Below the pieces are notes generated by a model. That model worked only from the letters and a program-made list of their open reading frames with translations. It did not search any database and was not told the DNA's origin. A stretch of 64,000 bases of DNA from an uncultured Lachnospiraceae bacterium (GTDB taxonomy: Bacteria > Bacillota > Clostridia > Lachnospirales > Lachnospiraceae), in contig CAMEJJ010000001.1 in assembly GCA_945919795.1 (NCBI GenBank), positions 186,001-250,000 on the forward strand, written 5' to 3'. Numbering within the stretch: the stretch's first letter is position 1; each line of letters starts with the position of its first letter. Of the stretch, positions 46,930-56,625 are shown piece after piece. The position numbers and the translations under genes were made by a program.

Positions 46930-46972
46930 CGGTCACAATATGTTCCGTGGATAACAGAACATATTGCGACCG
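46930..46972. other. Strong hairpin between a DUF4214 gene and a GT4 gene
   Basis: 16-bp arms (46930-46945, 46957-46972) with one G-U pair and an 11-base loop. In the transcribed (minus) direction it is not followed by a T run, so it is not a standard terminator; on the plus strand a T-rich tract follows, but no gene points that way. A processing or stability element in the operon mRNA, or a partial attenuator, is more likely. Confidence 0.7.
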
Positions 46973-46986
46973 GTTATTTTTATTCA

Positions 46987-48468
46987 TTAAAGGCCATAGC
47001 TTGCCATAATCTCCCGAAACTCTTTGGAATTAGCAAAGCCTGCAACGACATCATCTCTGGATTTTCCGCTATTTAAAGCATTAACCCAGTCTCGAAGTCC
47101 CGGTTCATCGTATTCACGTCCTAAAAATGTCGGATACAATACTTTGACAAACTCCTCATTGGACAGGTTTTGATTTAAAAATTCCTTTGAATGAAGGAAA
47201 CCTTCTGTCGCTACATAATAAGCGCTGTGCTCTTTGTTACAGATAGCATTACACCAGTCATTCATTCCTTTTACATCGTAGCCTCTTCCAAGTGCCTTGT
47301 TGTACAATCTTGCTACAAATCGGGTAGCCCCTTCATTGCGGTCACGTCCTTCTGTCAACTTCACGCTGCCTCTGACAATGCCGTATTCCTTGCAGATATT
47401 TGTGAATTCATCAGATTCGGCAAATCCACGGAATACGTATTTTTTGGAAACACCGTTAGCAAGTGCATCACTCCAGGTATTCATTCCACCCGCATCGGAC
47501 CCTCTGTCCATCATAACTTCATATAATGTTTCAATGTATTCTTCATCCGAAAGATTGTTATTCTTCATCTCATCACTGTCAAAGAAGCCCCATGCAACTT
47601 CAACACCGTTTTTCTCACCTGTAGCAAGCTGGAGAGACCAGTTATACCATCCGTCTTCATCAGGGAATCGATTGAGACATTTTATATACAGACGTAATAC
47701 GAAATCTACAATTTTTTCAACATCCACATTGTCCGGATCATAGACTCCGGCAGGATCTGCCGGTTTCGGATTAGACGGTGCTGCATCCACCGGATATCGG
47801 GTTGTTAAATTGGTCAAAGTCTCCATGGTCTCTTCTTTAGACATAATTCTTCCCCAATGAATGGAAGAATTATAATTACCCTCTGCCAAAACAACATGAT
47901 CCACGTATTTTTCCAATACGATGACAGAATGGGTATCATCGTTAACACGCAGAATATCACCTACACGGATATCCTCATAGGTCGGATTATCCACATAACG
48001 TGCCGGCAAATCACCAAATGCCGCATCACTTAAGATAAATGCAAATCCGGCACATCCACCGCCAATTCCAATAATGTATCCGGGATAATTGTATCCCCTC
48101 CATTCATAAAGATTGGCATTGGTCCAAGGCATACCCTCCGGATACTGTGCTTTCATGGCAATCATGGCATTGTATGCCGATTCCTCAGTCGGTGTCGCCT
48201 CCGGTAAAAGCGATGTATCCAATGTTTCCGTGATAATGCTGTCTGCCGGTAATTCTGCATCCGGTGCAAAGAATACCTCCTCCGGCAAACCGGAAGATAT
48301 ATTGCTATCTTCCTCTGTGACTGTGTTGCTACTTCCTTGTGTTCTTGCCTTGATTGCAGCTTCGATACTGTCAGAAACGGTTGTCGCACCGACAGAAACC
48401 GTTTGCAGTGACATGGTTGCAACTGCGATTGCCAAGGCAAAAATGGATCCGATTACTCGTTTTCTCAT
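46987..48468 (-). CDS. Secreted NlpC/P60-like (CHAP-type) protein with four DUF4214 units
   Basis: A 493-residue protein with a signal peptide (MRKRVIGSIFALAIAVATM). Residues about 95-215 carry a papain-like amidase pattern: GIGGGCAGFAF (Cys139), DDTHSVIVLEK (His180) and AEGNYNSSIHWGR, as in NlpC/P60 or CHAP peptidoglycan endopeptidases. After an Asn/Pro linker, residues about 250-493 hold four DUF4214 units ending MASYGL. It probably cuts cell-wall peptide or a glycan amide while bound to the surface. AAGGAG before the ATG. Neighbours on the right are two more DUF4214 exoproteins. Confidence 0.82.
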   Translation of the reverse strand: MRKRVIGSIFALAIAVATMSLQTVSVGATTVSDSIEAAIKARTQGSSNTVTEEDSNISSGLPEEVFFAPDAELPADSIITETLDTSLLPEATPTEESAYNAMIAMKAQYPEGMPWTNANLYEWRGYNYPGYIIGIGGGCAGFAFILSDAAFGDLPARYVDNPTYEDIRVGDILRVNDDTHSVIVLEKYVDHVVLAEGNYNSSIHWGRIMSKEETMETLTNLTTRYPVDAAPSNPKPADPAGVYDPDNVDVEKIVDFVLRLYIKCLNRFPDEDGWYNWSLQLATGEKNGVEVAWGFFDSDEMKNNNLSDEEYIETLYEVMMDRGSDAGGMNTWSDALANGVSKKYVFRGFAESDEFTNICKEYGIVRGSVKLTEGRDRNEGATRFVARLYNKALGRGYDVKGMNDWCNAICNKEHSAYYVATEGFLHSKEFLNQNLSNEEFVKVLYPTFLGREYDEPGLRDWVNALNSGKSRDDVVAGFANSKEFREIMASYGL

Positions 48469-48534
48469 ACGTCTTCTCCTTTTTTATTTTATATTTTTTA
48501 TTTTTTTTATATTTTTCCTAAATTCTATTTTCTC

Positions 48535-50613
48535 TTACAATCCGTAGCTTGCCATAATCTCTCGAAATTCTTTGGAATTGGCAAATCCCGCGATAACTTC
48601 ATCTCTGCTTTTTCCACTGTTTAATGCGTTTATCCAGTCTCGAAGTCCCCGCTCATCGTATTCCCGACCTAAAAAAGTACGATATAATACTTTTACAAAT
48701 TCTTCATTGCTCAGTCTCTTATTTAAAAATTCAGAAGAATGGAAAAAGCCTTCCGTCGCAACACGATATGCATTCCACTTTCTATCGTTTAGCAAGCCTG
48801 TCCAATTATTCAGCCCCGGAATATCATAATCTCTGCCAAGTGCCTGTTGATATAGTCTAGTCACAAATGCTGTATAGCCCTGATTTTTATCCCGGTTTTC
48901 CCGTACGGGAATCTGTCCGGCCGAGAAACCACAGTTATTGCAGATTCCTTTAAATTCATTGGAACCACTAAATCCGTTCATGACATACAAACGGGACATA
49001 CCTTCGGAAAGTGCACGAAGCCAGTCTGCCTTTCCGGCCTCATCGGCGTTTCTATTTAAGAATGTTCGATAGAGGATATCAACATATTCTTCATCACTTA
49101 GATTTTTTTCGATAAATTCATCACTAAACAAAAATCCATAGGCAACTTCTGCACCATTTTTTGTTTTGTTATTCAGCACGCCACACCATGTACGCATACC
49201 TTCTTCATCAGAGCTTCGATTGAGGCAATAACGGTAAAGTCTTTCTACAAAGCCTTCCGTTGTATTTGGCAGCTCTTCGAAACTATCCTCATTGGTATCA
49301 GTAAGACCTGTTGTTTTTGATATTGCCGAAAGGGCATTGACAATTCCCCATCCGGAATATGCGTCAAAACCTGCTGTATAGGTATCTGTTGCCGTGGATG
49401 CAAGAATGTTTTTCACATCTGACGCAGTCATTGCAGGATTGCATGCCCATATATCGGCAGCAACACCACATAACACTGCGGAAGCCATTGAGGAACCGTT
49501 TGCTGATGCGTACTGTCCGTTTTTGCTGGTAGAGTAAATGCTAACTCCGGGTGCTGAAATAAAATTGTCTGTTCCATAATTAGATGAATTGTACTTTTGG
49601 CCGTTTTGATCCGTTGCAATAACACCAATCGTCGAATCATATTTTGACGGATAATGCGCTGCATCCGTTCCATTATTGCCTGCGGAACATACAATTAAAA
49701 TGCCGGAATCGCTTGTTGTTTTCAATGCCTCTTTTAACGCAAGATCTTCAGCATACATACCCATACTCATATTGACGATTCTGGCATTGATACTGCGTGC
49801 ATACTGCAAAGCACGAATTACATTGGAAGTTGTAATACTTCCGCCCTGGTTTTGTACCTGTAATGCACATATCTCTACACAATCACTCGCAATTCCTGCA
49901 ATTCCAATCCCATTATCAGCTTTGGCCCCAATAATTCCGGCAACCATTGTACCGTGCGATGTACTGCCATTATCTGTTGTAACAGCCGTATAAGTATCGG
50001 AACAGGTATTGACACTATAGGCAAGATTCAGACTTCCCGATAAATCCGGATGTATCACGTCGACCCCGGTATCAATCACCGCCACACGGATTTTTTGTGC
50101 TCCTGCTTTTTTTAACAGCGCTCTGGTGCGATTCATTTCAAGATAGTCCCAGTACCACTGTTTTGTTAATAACGCATCGTTGACAACTGTCTCGGATGCT
50201 TCTGTATTTATTTCCGGTTCTTCGATTTCATAGATATAATTTGGCTGTGCAAATGCCACTCCCGGCAAATCATTATAATAATCAACCGCATCCATGACAT
50301 CACTGGGAATCGTATTCTCACTGATCTGATTTAAATTAACAACGGAATATGTAATACCGGTTTCTGCTTCTGCTGTTAACTCAAACGCTTCATCATCATT
50401 TCCTGTCTTTGCCGCGTCACTTTGTCCGGCATCCGTTTGCAAAATTTCTTCTGCCTCTTCTTTGGAAACATCTTCTTCAAATACGACAATCAGTTCTCCA
50501 TCTTCATACGGGGGTTGCCATTCTGCATATATATTATCACTGTTTATCAGACATGCAAAGATGATTCCCAGAAATCCAAAACCTATTCTATGTATAAGTC
50601 CCGTTAATTTCAT
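48535..50613 (-). CDS. Secreted subtilisin-like (S8) protease with four DUF4214 units
   Basis: A 692-residue protein with signal peptide (to about residue 30), an I9-type propeptide-like region (about 38-130), then the S8 domain with Asp181 (VIDTGVD), His220 (SHGTMVAG), oxyanion Asn near 313 (AGNNG) and Ser375 (NGSSMAS). All catalytic residues are present. From about 457 to the end are four DUF4214 units; the last 50 residues are nearly identical to those of the NlpC-like protein. It could process other surface proteins. The start overlaps the upstream stop (ATGA) with AGGAG ahead. Confidence 0.93.
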   Translation of the reverse strand: MKLTGLIHRIGFGFLGIIFACLINSDNIYAEWQPPYEDGELIVVFEEDVSKEEAEEILQTDAGQSDAAKTGNDDEAFELTAEAETGITYSVVNLNQISENTIPSDVMDAVDYYNDLPGVAFAQPNYIYEIEEPEINTEASETVVNDALLTKQWYWDYLEMNRTRALLKKAGAQKIRVAVIDTGVDVIHPDLSGSLNLAYSVNTCSDTYTAVTTDNGSTSHGTMVAGIIGAKADNGIGIAGIASDCVEICALQVQNQGGSITTSNVIRALQYARSINARIVNMSMGMYAEDLALKEALKTTSDSGILIVCSAGNNGTDAAHYPSKYDSTIGVIATDQNGQKYNSSNYGTDNFISAPGVSIYSTSKNGQYASANGSSMASAVLCGVAADIWACNPAMTASDVKNILASTATDTYTAGFDAYSGWGIVNALSAISKTTGLTDTNEDSFEELPNTTEGFVERLYRYCLNRSSDEEGMRTWCGVLNNKTKNGAEVAYGFLFSDEFIEKNLSDEEYVDILYRTFLNRNADEAGKADWLRALSEGMSRLYVMNGFSGSNEFKGICNNCGFSAGQIPVRENRDKNQGYTAFVTRLYQQALGRDYDIPGLNNWTGLLNDRKWNAYRVATEGFFHSSEFLNKRLSNEEFVKVLYRTFLGREYDERGLRDWINALNSGKSRDEVIAGFANSKEFREIMASYGL

Positions 50614-52877
50614 CGTGACAACTCTCCTACTTTTATACCATATTCTTTACAGAGTTTGGCAAATTCATTAGAATACACAAATCCTGCAAGAATATCTCTT
50701 TTGCTGGCACCTGATTTGATTTGATTTACCCAATCAGCCTTTCCGGCAGGGTCACTTCCTCTTCCCAGAATAGTCTGGTACAGAATTTCAACAAATTCTT
50801 CCGGACTGTAACCTGCATTCTGGAATTCTTCACTGTAGAAAAATCCCTCAATGACACTGCAGGCTGATTTTCCATTGGCCAAATCCTTTGTCCAGGTATT
50901 CAGTCCGCCTTTATCTGCATCTCTTCCCAGAATATTTCTGTAAAGACGTACTACAAACTGCGTTCTCTTTATATTTTTATCAGCGGGCTCCAAATGCGGT
51001 AAATCGCCTCTTTTGATACCATATTGTTTACACATGGAAGTAAATTCGTCTGAACCGATAAATCCATTAATGATACTTCCGCGGGTTGCCCCAAGTTCCA
51101 TTTCCTTAAGCCAGTTATTTTTTCCCTGTTCATCTGCCTCTCTACCAAGAATGGCACGATAAGCATAATCTAAAAATTCGGTGTCGCTTAAGTTTTTATT
51201 CAACATCTCATCACTATAGAAAAATCCATAGATCAAATCCCCTGCACATTTTCCTTCTTTTGTCAGTGCATTAATCCAGTCATTTAAGCCTTTTTCATCC
51301 GCATCACGATCCAAAATAACCTTATACAAACGTTTTACGAAGCTTTCTGCTGTTGCTTTATCAACCGTTGTTTCGCCAAGCGGTTTATCGCCAATTCCCG
51401 GCATATTGTCAAAAACCGGAATTTTAAATACAAAAGAGCTGTCGAGTGCACCAACGCTATTATATGCACTATATACTTTTGTACTCTCCGTTAAAGGCGC
51501 CTGAATATTTTGCATATACTGATGGCTGTATAATCCATAATAGGAACTGTCTACATCGTACTTTTGTAAATACAGGCTATCCTGTCCTTTTGTAATATAG
51601 TTTTCACCTAATTTTCCTGCACCGCCCAAAATTGACAGATATCGTGTTGTCCATCCCTGACTTTGTGCATAGGCCGTTCCGGTAGCTAAGATTGCCTGTT
51701 CCGTGCCACCACTTGCCTTGATATTGAAATAATTATAAACGCCTCCATATCCGGATATAAGTGGAGCCTGTCCCATAATTCCCTGCTCCTGTACAACCCT
51801 GCTGGCAAGATGATAAGGACTGACACCTGTCTGTCTTCCGACATCCATAAATACATCCGCATATAAACCACCGGATCCGTCTTCTAAAGCCTTATCTTTC
51901 ATCCATGTATTAGAAATAATGGCTTTCACACCTTCTACCTTTTGCAATTCTCCATTGAATGTCAACTGTTCAAAGGCAAAGATATTTTTATCATTCATAT
52001 AATTCAATGGATTCATGCAATAAGCAATTCCTTCTAAAGAAGCTCTGTACCAGTTGGAACCACTTTTCCCGATATAGGTACCGGTCGCCGGATCGTAGTC
52101 TCCTGCCTCTTTGGATTTCCAGCTGTCATCAGCAGTCTTATATACAAGACTTCTATTTCCAACGTGCTCCTCATTTAATACCGTATTCCAATCAAGACCT
52201 GTATTATAGGGAACAAAAGTCCAATTGGGATGTCTGTTATTAAGTGCAATGAGAGAATCCCAATAACCACTGGGGAATGTTGCCTTGATAGAATCTTCTT
52301 TGCTGATTTCCAATAACAGTTGACATCCTGCCACTTTGGAAAGCTCTTCATCTTTCCATGATACAAAATCAGGATCCTGCGTAACAATAAAGGATTGCTC
52401 AACATATCCGGTATAAGCAACATCATACAAATGCGCTTCTACCATAAAATACACATTTCCATCATCTGAGAATGCGACATCCAAAAGTCTCATCTGAGAA
52501 CCGCAGGGAAAACTCTGTCCTTTTTCGGCTTCTTCATCCGGTGCACTTCTCAATGCATATTCATCTGCATTATACAAGAGAACATAAACATCTTTTTTAG
52601 AAAGAATATCCGAAAGCGCTGCTTTTACTTCTGCTTTTTCTTCTTCCTGATTTATCGCTTTTTCATTGTTATCTATGTTGTTTGTTTCATCATGGTTCGT
52701 TTTATTGTTGTTTATTTCATCAATGTTTGTTTCATCGTTGTTTGTTTTATTGTTGTTTACTTCATGGTTGTTTGTTGTTATATCATTTTGGGATAATGTA
52801 GTTGCTCCCGCAGTCAAGGGCAATTCCACAAACATTGCCATTGCCAGTAATAAAGCCAAAAAACCTTTTTTTCTCAT
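50610..52877 (-). CDS. Secreted glucosaminidase (GH73-like) with SH3-like domain and four DUF4214 units
   Basis: A 755-residue protein. ATG 52877 after GAGGAG gives a clean signal peptide (MRKKGFLALLLAMAM, end near AGA). Next come an Asn/Thr/Asp-rich repeat (about 32-76), an SH3b-like domain (about 95-168) and a glucosaminidase domain (about 205-470) with GVSPYHLASRVVQEQG (catalytic-position Glu near 364), SGYGGVYNYFNI and a YSHQYMQNIQAP ending like LytG-type endo-beta-N-acetylglucosaminidases. Residues about 510-755 are four DUF4214 units. It hydrolyses peptidoglycan sugar strands, presumably where its glycan-binding tail places it. Confidence 0.9.
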   Translation of the reverse strand: MRKKGFLALLLAMAMFVELPLTAGATTLSQNDITTNNHEVNNNKTNNDETNIDEINNNKTNHDETNNIDNNEKAINQEEEKAEVKAALSDILSKKDVYVLLYNADEYALRSAPDEEAEKGQSFPCGSQMRLLDVAFSDDGNVYFMVEAHLYDVAYTGYVEQSFIVTQDPDFVSWKDEELSKVAGCQLLLEISKEDSIKATFPSGYWDSLIALNNRHPNWTFVPYNTGLDWNTVLNEEHVGNRSLVYKTADDSWKSKEAGDYDPATGTYIGKSGSNWYRASLEGIAYCMNPLNYMNDKNIFAFEQLTFNGELQKVEGVKAIISNTWMKDKALEDGSGGLYADVFMDVGRQTGVSPYHLASRVVQEQGIMGQAPLISGYGGVYNYFNIKASGGTEQAILATGTAYAQSQGWTTRYLSILGGAGKLGENYITKGQDSLYLQKYDVDSSYYGLYSHQYMQNIQAPLTESTKVYSAYNSVGALDSSFVFKIPVFDNMPGIGDKPLGETTVDKATAESFVKRLYKVILDRDADEKGLNDWINALTKEGKCAGDLIYGFFYSDEMLNKNLSDTEFLDYAYRAILGREADEQGKNNWLKEMELGATRGSIINGFIGSDEFTSMCKQYGIKRGDLPHLEPADKNIKRTQFVVRLYRNILGRDADKGGLNTWTKDLANGKSACSVIEGFFYSEEFQNAGYSPEEFVEILYQTILGRGSDPAGKADWVNQIKSGASKRDILAGFVYSNEFAKLCKEYGIKVGELSR
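52660..52790. repeat. Low-complexity tandem repeat inside the glucosaminidase gene
   Basis: TTG/TTT-rich repeats, roughly 42 bp per unit plus shorter sub-repeats, encode NNNKTN-x-DETN-type residues twice (two 14-residue units). The repeat sits between signal peptide and SH3 domain, where length changes are harmless. Units in multiples of three keep the frame. Confidence 0.75.
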
Positions 52878-52923
52878 AATGTATACTCCTCTTTTTTCCA
52901 AGATGTACAATGTCTCCAAATAA

Positions 52924-54105
52924 TTACGTATCCAAAATACGATCCATTAGTCCAAGCAATCGTTTCATAATTGCATCCCACTGATAATACTCATCCACAT
53001 AGGTTTTTCCGGACATTCCCATGCTTTTACGCTTTTGAGCTGATTCCAAAAGCTTATCAATTCCCTCCTCAAAGCCTTGATAGTCCGAGTAGTAAAAACC
53101 ACCACCACTCTTATCACAGTGGGCCTTAAGCACAGTACATTTTCCGTTTACCAAAACCGGAACCCTAAGTTTAAGCGAATCCAACACTACAATGGACATA
53201 CTTTCAAATTCGGAAGGCAATATCAGAAAATCTGCCCCGGACATACCGTCATATTTTTCCTCTTCACTGACAAATCCCAGCGACAGAATATCATCACGCA
53301 CAGGAACATCCATCATCTCTTTGCCCATCAAAACAAGCTTAAGATCTCCCGGATGTTTATCTTTGTATCGTGAAAAGTAATCAAACAACACATGACAGTT
53401 TTTTCCATAGTCAATTCTTCCGACATAAATCATATATTCTTTCAGATGATACTTTTCCTTAAATCCTTCCGGATTTGTATTTGCAGGTACTTCAATGCCG
53501 ACACCGCCAATCTCATTTGGGATATGCTCTGTATGAAACTTCCGGTATATCATATCCCGTTCTTCGATTGTATTAAAAAAATATCCTCTGGGGGCTTGAA
53601 ACAATTCCTTGTAGTGCTTCATTTTCAGAAACGGTTCGTCATGTGCTGTCGGAATCAATATGCTCTTTTGTGCAACCTCTTTTAATCCCATAACCGTCAG
53701 ATAATAAAGATATGTCACAAAGATAAAAACGTCATATTCCTCAGCATGCTCTCTTATATAGGTAATCGCATCCGGTGCATACGGTCCCTGTTCATCAATC
53801 CATTTCTGCTCCATCCGATATGTTAAATGCGGCAGATATACCCGCATTTTCTCACATTTTTGAAAACGTTTCTGTTCTCTTTGTTTCAAAACCGGAAAAC
53901 GGTGTACTTTAATCCCATTTACCACATCTTCTCCCGGCTCATAGTAATTTTCCCATGTATCGTAATCTTTTGCACAGGTTGTAATAATCTCTACATCACA
54001 AAATTCGGCCAGGTGTTGTGCTAAAATCATGGCATGATATTCTGAACCGCCATTTACCTCAAGACCATATCTTTGATTAACAACAGCCACTTTTCTTTTT
54101 TTCAT
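52924..54105 (-). CDS. Family 4 glycosyltransferase (paralogue group B)
   Basis: A 393-residue GT-B protein opening VAVVNQRYGLEVNGGSEYHA, with YVGRIDYGKN and a C-terminal site FILPSEFESMSIVVLDSL (EX7D in place of EX7E). Related to the protein at 54185. It lies 46 bases before the glucosaminidase gene in the same transcript. The Asp in the EX7E position is within the normal range of GT4. The sugar is unknown. Confidence 0.85.
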   Translation of the reverse strand: MKKRKVAVVNQRYGLEVNGGSEYHAMILAQHLAEFCDVEIITTCAKDYDTWENYYEPGEDVVNGIKVHRFPVLKQREQKRFQKCEKMRVYLPHLTYRMEQKWIDEQGPYAPDAITYIREHAEEYDVFIFVTYLYYLTVMGLKEVAQKSILIPTAHDEPFLKMKHYKELFQAPRGYFFNTIEERDMIYRKFHTEHIPNEIGGVGIEVPANTNPEGFKEKYHLKEYMIYVGRIDYGKNCHVLFDYFSRYKDKHPGDLKLVLMGKEMMDVPVRDDILSLGFVSEEEKYDGMSGADFLILPSEFESMSIVVLDSLKLRVPVLVNGKCTVLKAHCDKSGGGFYYSDYQGFEEGIDKLLESAQKRKSMGMSGKTYVDEYYQWDAIMKRLLGLMDRILDT

Positions 54106-54120
54106 ATAACTTCTTCTTTC

Positions 54121-54176
54121 AATACAATACTTCTTGCAATACTTTGCTCTATTAATACAATACTGCGAACAATACC
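54121..54176. repeat. CAATAC repeats in an intergenic gap
   Basis: Five copies of CAATAC at irregular spacing of about 8-19 bases in the 79-base gap between two GT4 genes. No hairpin and no clear ribosome-site effect. Confidence 0.6.
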
Positions 54177-54184
54177 ATCATGCA

Positions 54185-55372
54185 TTATTCGGAAATTTCC
54201 TCAATTAGAGTAACATATTTCTCGATTACTCTGTCCCAGTCAAAATTTTCTTTTACATACGCCTTTCCGGCAGCCGCCATTTTTTCAGACATATCAGGAT
54301 GATCTTTATAATAATCCAATGCGCCCGCAAACTCACAGTAATTGGTAAAATATAGTCCGCCGCCTGATTGCACTGCAAAATTTTTGGTTACCGCACAATC
54401 GCCGCTTACCAGTACCGGTCTGTCACATAACCAGCTTTCCATGATGACCAGCGAAAAACTTTCATGTTTACTAGGCTGACACAATAACTCTGCTGCCCCA
54501 TAAGCATCATATTTATCCTGAATTGGTACAAATCCCAAATCTATCACATCATCTTTTATCTCCGACGGAATGGCAATCTGTCCACCGCCAATCAATACAA
54601 GTTTGAGATTCCTTGTATCCCTTCTCTTATAAATCGAAAAATAATGTAACAGTGTATCGACGTTTTTTCCTGCATTTTTACGCCCTGCATATAAAATAAA
54701 CGGGGCATTTATCTGATATTTCATACGAAAGCGCTGTGCATCATATTGTAAATTCGTATCCAGACCGCAGCCGGTTACCATCGTATGTACATTGTGTAAA
54801 TCATATAGCTTTTCTGCAATCCACTGCTCCGGTTGTGCATTAAAGGCCATTCCTGCCACGTTACTGTAGACTCTCCTAAAATTGCGCAGATATACATATG
54901 GTTCATCATGAAAACACGGAATTAGTATTGCTTTCTTTAAAACCTGCTGTGCGCCGTAATACGTCGTCCCAAACAAATAGGGTGAAAATAAAAACGCACT
55001 ATACTCTTTTTCATGTTCTCTGATATACCGGTATAGTTCCTGACTATTGATGTTTTGTTCTACAAAAGTCTTTTCTTCATCATAGGAGATAACCTTTTGT
55101 CCACCACACAGCTTATGATTGACATAGACAAAAGCGCCCAAATCACTTACATCTGATTGAAAACGTCGTACCGTTATCCCGGCTTCGATAGAACATCCTT
55201 GCGGATGCACATTGGCATTGAAGTCTGAATTGGCATCCTTTACACAGGTGGTCAACACTTCAACTTCTATTCCGCGCTTTTGCATATTGTGCGCAATTCC
55301 TCTTAAATTTGCCTCTGCGCCTCCGGTAATTTTTTCTCCATACCAGGGGCATACCAATCCAACTTTTTTCAT
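54185..55372 (-). CDS. Family 4 glycosyltransferase (paralogue group B)
   Basis: A 395-residue GT-B enzyme opening KVGLVCPWYGEKITGGAEAN, with YAGRKNAGKN, LIGGGQIAIP and PSKHESFSLVIMESWL (EX7E). Related to the protein at 52924 in order and length. The ribosome site is weak. It lies between a group-A GT4 and the other group-B GT4. Confidence 0.87.
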   Translation of the reverse strand: MKKVGLVCPWYGEKITGGAEANLRGIAHNMQKRGIEVEVLTTCVKDANSDFNANVHPQGCSIEAGITVRRFQSDVSDLGAFVYVNHKLCGGQKVISYDEEKTFVEQNINSQELYRYIREHEKEYSAFLFSPYLFGTTYYGAQQVLKKAILIPCFHDEPYVYLRNFRRVYSNVAGMAFNAQPEQWIAEKLYDLHNVHTMVTGCGLDTNLQYDAQRFRMKYQINAPFILYAGRKNAGKNVDTLLHYFSIYKRRDTRNLKLVLIGGGQIAIPSEIKDDVIDLGFVPIQDKYDAYGAAELLCQPSKHESFSLVIMESWLCDRPVLVSGDCAVTKNFAVQSGGGLYFTNYCEFAGALDYYKDHPDMSEKMAAAGKAYVKENFDWDRVIEKYVTLIEEISE

Positions 55373-55415
55373 AGTCTGTATCTGATTTCTTTTCTAATGA
55401 ATATTTTACAATAAA

Positions 55416-56498
55416 TTACTGTTTCTGCTGACTGAGAAATTTTTCCATTAATTCCAGACACTGCTTTTGAATCCTTTGTGATGAAAAGTCCGCTAGGCGC
55501 TTTTGCTGTTCTTGAATGATTACATTTCTCAAACTATCATCTTGTAAAACACGATTCATAAGTGCAGCTGCCTCTATTGGATTATTATCTCTTAATAAGA
55601 TACCACTTCCGCCAAGCGTCTCGCCAACCGCTGCCGCATCCTTGGCTAAGATAGGAATAGAAAAATACATCGCTTCCACTAAAGGAACACAAAAACCTTC
55701 GTGGTCACTCATACATAGCAACAGATTTGCTCCCGCATAGTATGCCAACATCTCGGAAAAAGGAATATGTCCTGTAAAATGGACATTTTTCACCCCAAGC
55801 CTTTCAACATATTCCAATAACTTCTGATAATATGGCTCCATTCCAATCGGATTACCAACAAGATGCAATCTTGCATCTTCATTGTAATATTTCTGATAGT
55901 AATAAAATGCCTGTATCACATCTTCATGACGCTTATTGGGTGCAATTCTCCCTGTAAAAATGATATCTGTTGTATTTTTCATATCATTTAAAACCTTTTC
56001 ATCCGGTTTCTTTTGATAGTCATCAAATGCAATTAAAATCGGCATCACATCCATCGGACACTGGTAATTCATTCTGACTAAATCCTGACGATTGTAATCC
56101 GAAACACAAATACAGTAGTCAGCTTTATCTGCCAGAAATTTTGCACCATATAATCCATCCATGGAACTGGCCACTTTTAACGTTGTATAATTTTGAAAAT
56201 AAAAGGGTGGCGTAATATTATGATATCGGATTATTTTTTTGCATTTCAATCTGCCAAAACGATAATTCAAATCCGTACCGGTTGAAAGATGGTAAAGAAC
56301 CACATCGCTCTCACATATAAAACTTAGGTCTGCGGCCGATACGACTTTTATCCCTGTCGGTTCATAATAAGCCCGCTCTGCGCAAAAAACAGTTTCATAT
56401 CCGGCATCTTCTAATAGTCTGTGAATTGCTACCGCATCATTACTGACAGCATCTCCTTTCGAGAGCACAGCCAGCATACTGATTATTCTTCTTTTCAC
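55416..56498 (-). CDS. Family 4 glycosyltransferase (paralogue group A)
   Basis: A 360-residue GT-B enzyme: LSKGDAVSNDAVAI, YHNITPPFYF, FTGRIAPNKRHED, SDHEGFCVPLVEAMYFSIP (EX7E). Third copy of the type at 42288 and 45844. The start codon is GTG (56498) with AGGA eight bases ahead. Preceded by a low-complexity gap (56520-56612). Confidence 0.88.
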   Translation of the reverse strand: MKRRIISMLAVLSKGDAVSNDAVAIHRLLEDAGYETVFCAERAYYEPTGIKVVSAADLSFICESDVVLYHLSTGTDLNYRFGRLKCKKIIRYHNITPPFYFQNYTTLKVASSMDGLYGAKFLADKADYCICVSDYNRQDLVRMNYQCPMDVMPILIAFDDYQKKPDEKVLNDMKNTTDIIFTGRIAPNKRHEDVIQAFYYYQKYYNEDARLHLVGNPIGMEPYYQKLLEYVERLGVKNVHFTGHIPFSEMLAYYAGANLLLCMSDHEGFCVPLVEAMYFSIPILAKDAAAVGETLGGSGILLRDNNPIEAAALMNRVLQDDSLRNVIIQEQQKRLADFSSQRIQKQCLELMEKFLSQQKQ

Positions 56499-56519
56499 GT
56501 TATCTGTCCTGCTTTATGA

Positions 56520-56612
56520 TTGTTTTGTTGTTGTTTTTGTTGTTCTGTTTCTGTTGTTTTGTTTCTGTTGTTCTGATTTAGTTTCAGTATTTCTGTTTCC
56601 GTTTTTTATTTC
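56520..56612. repeat. T/G-rich low-complexity repeat between a coiled-coil gene and a GT4 gene
   Basis: Repeats of GTTGTT and CTGTTTCTG fill the 127-base gap. The minus-strand RNA here would be rich in A and C and unstructured. No terminator or promoter is visible. Confidence 0.65.
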
Positions 56613-56625
56613 TGTCTTTCTATTT

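Noticed and set aside
46930-46972. Hairpin as a rho-independent terminator
   Set aside because: In the transcribed direction there is no T run after the stem; a T-rich run exists only on the plus side, where no gene is transcribed toward it.
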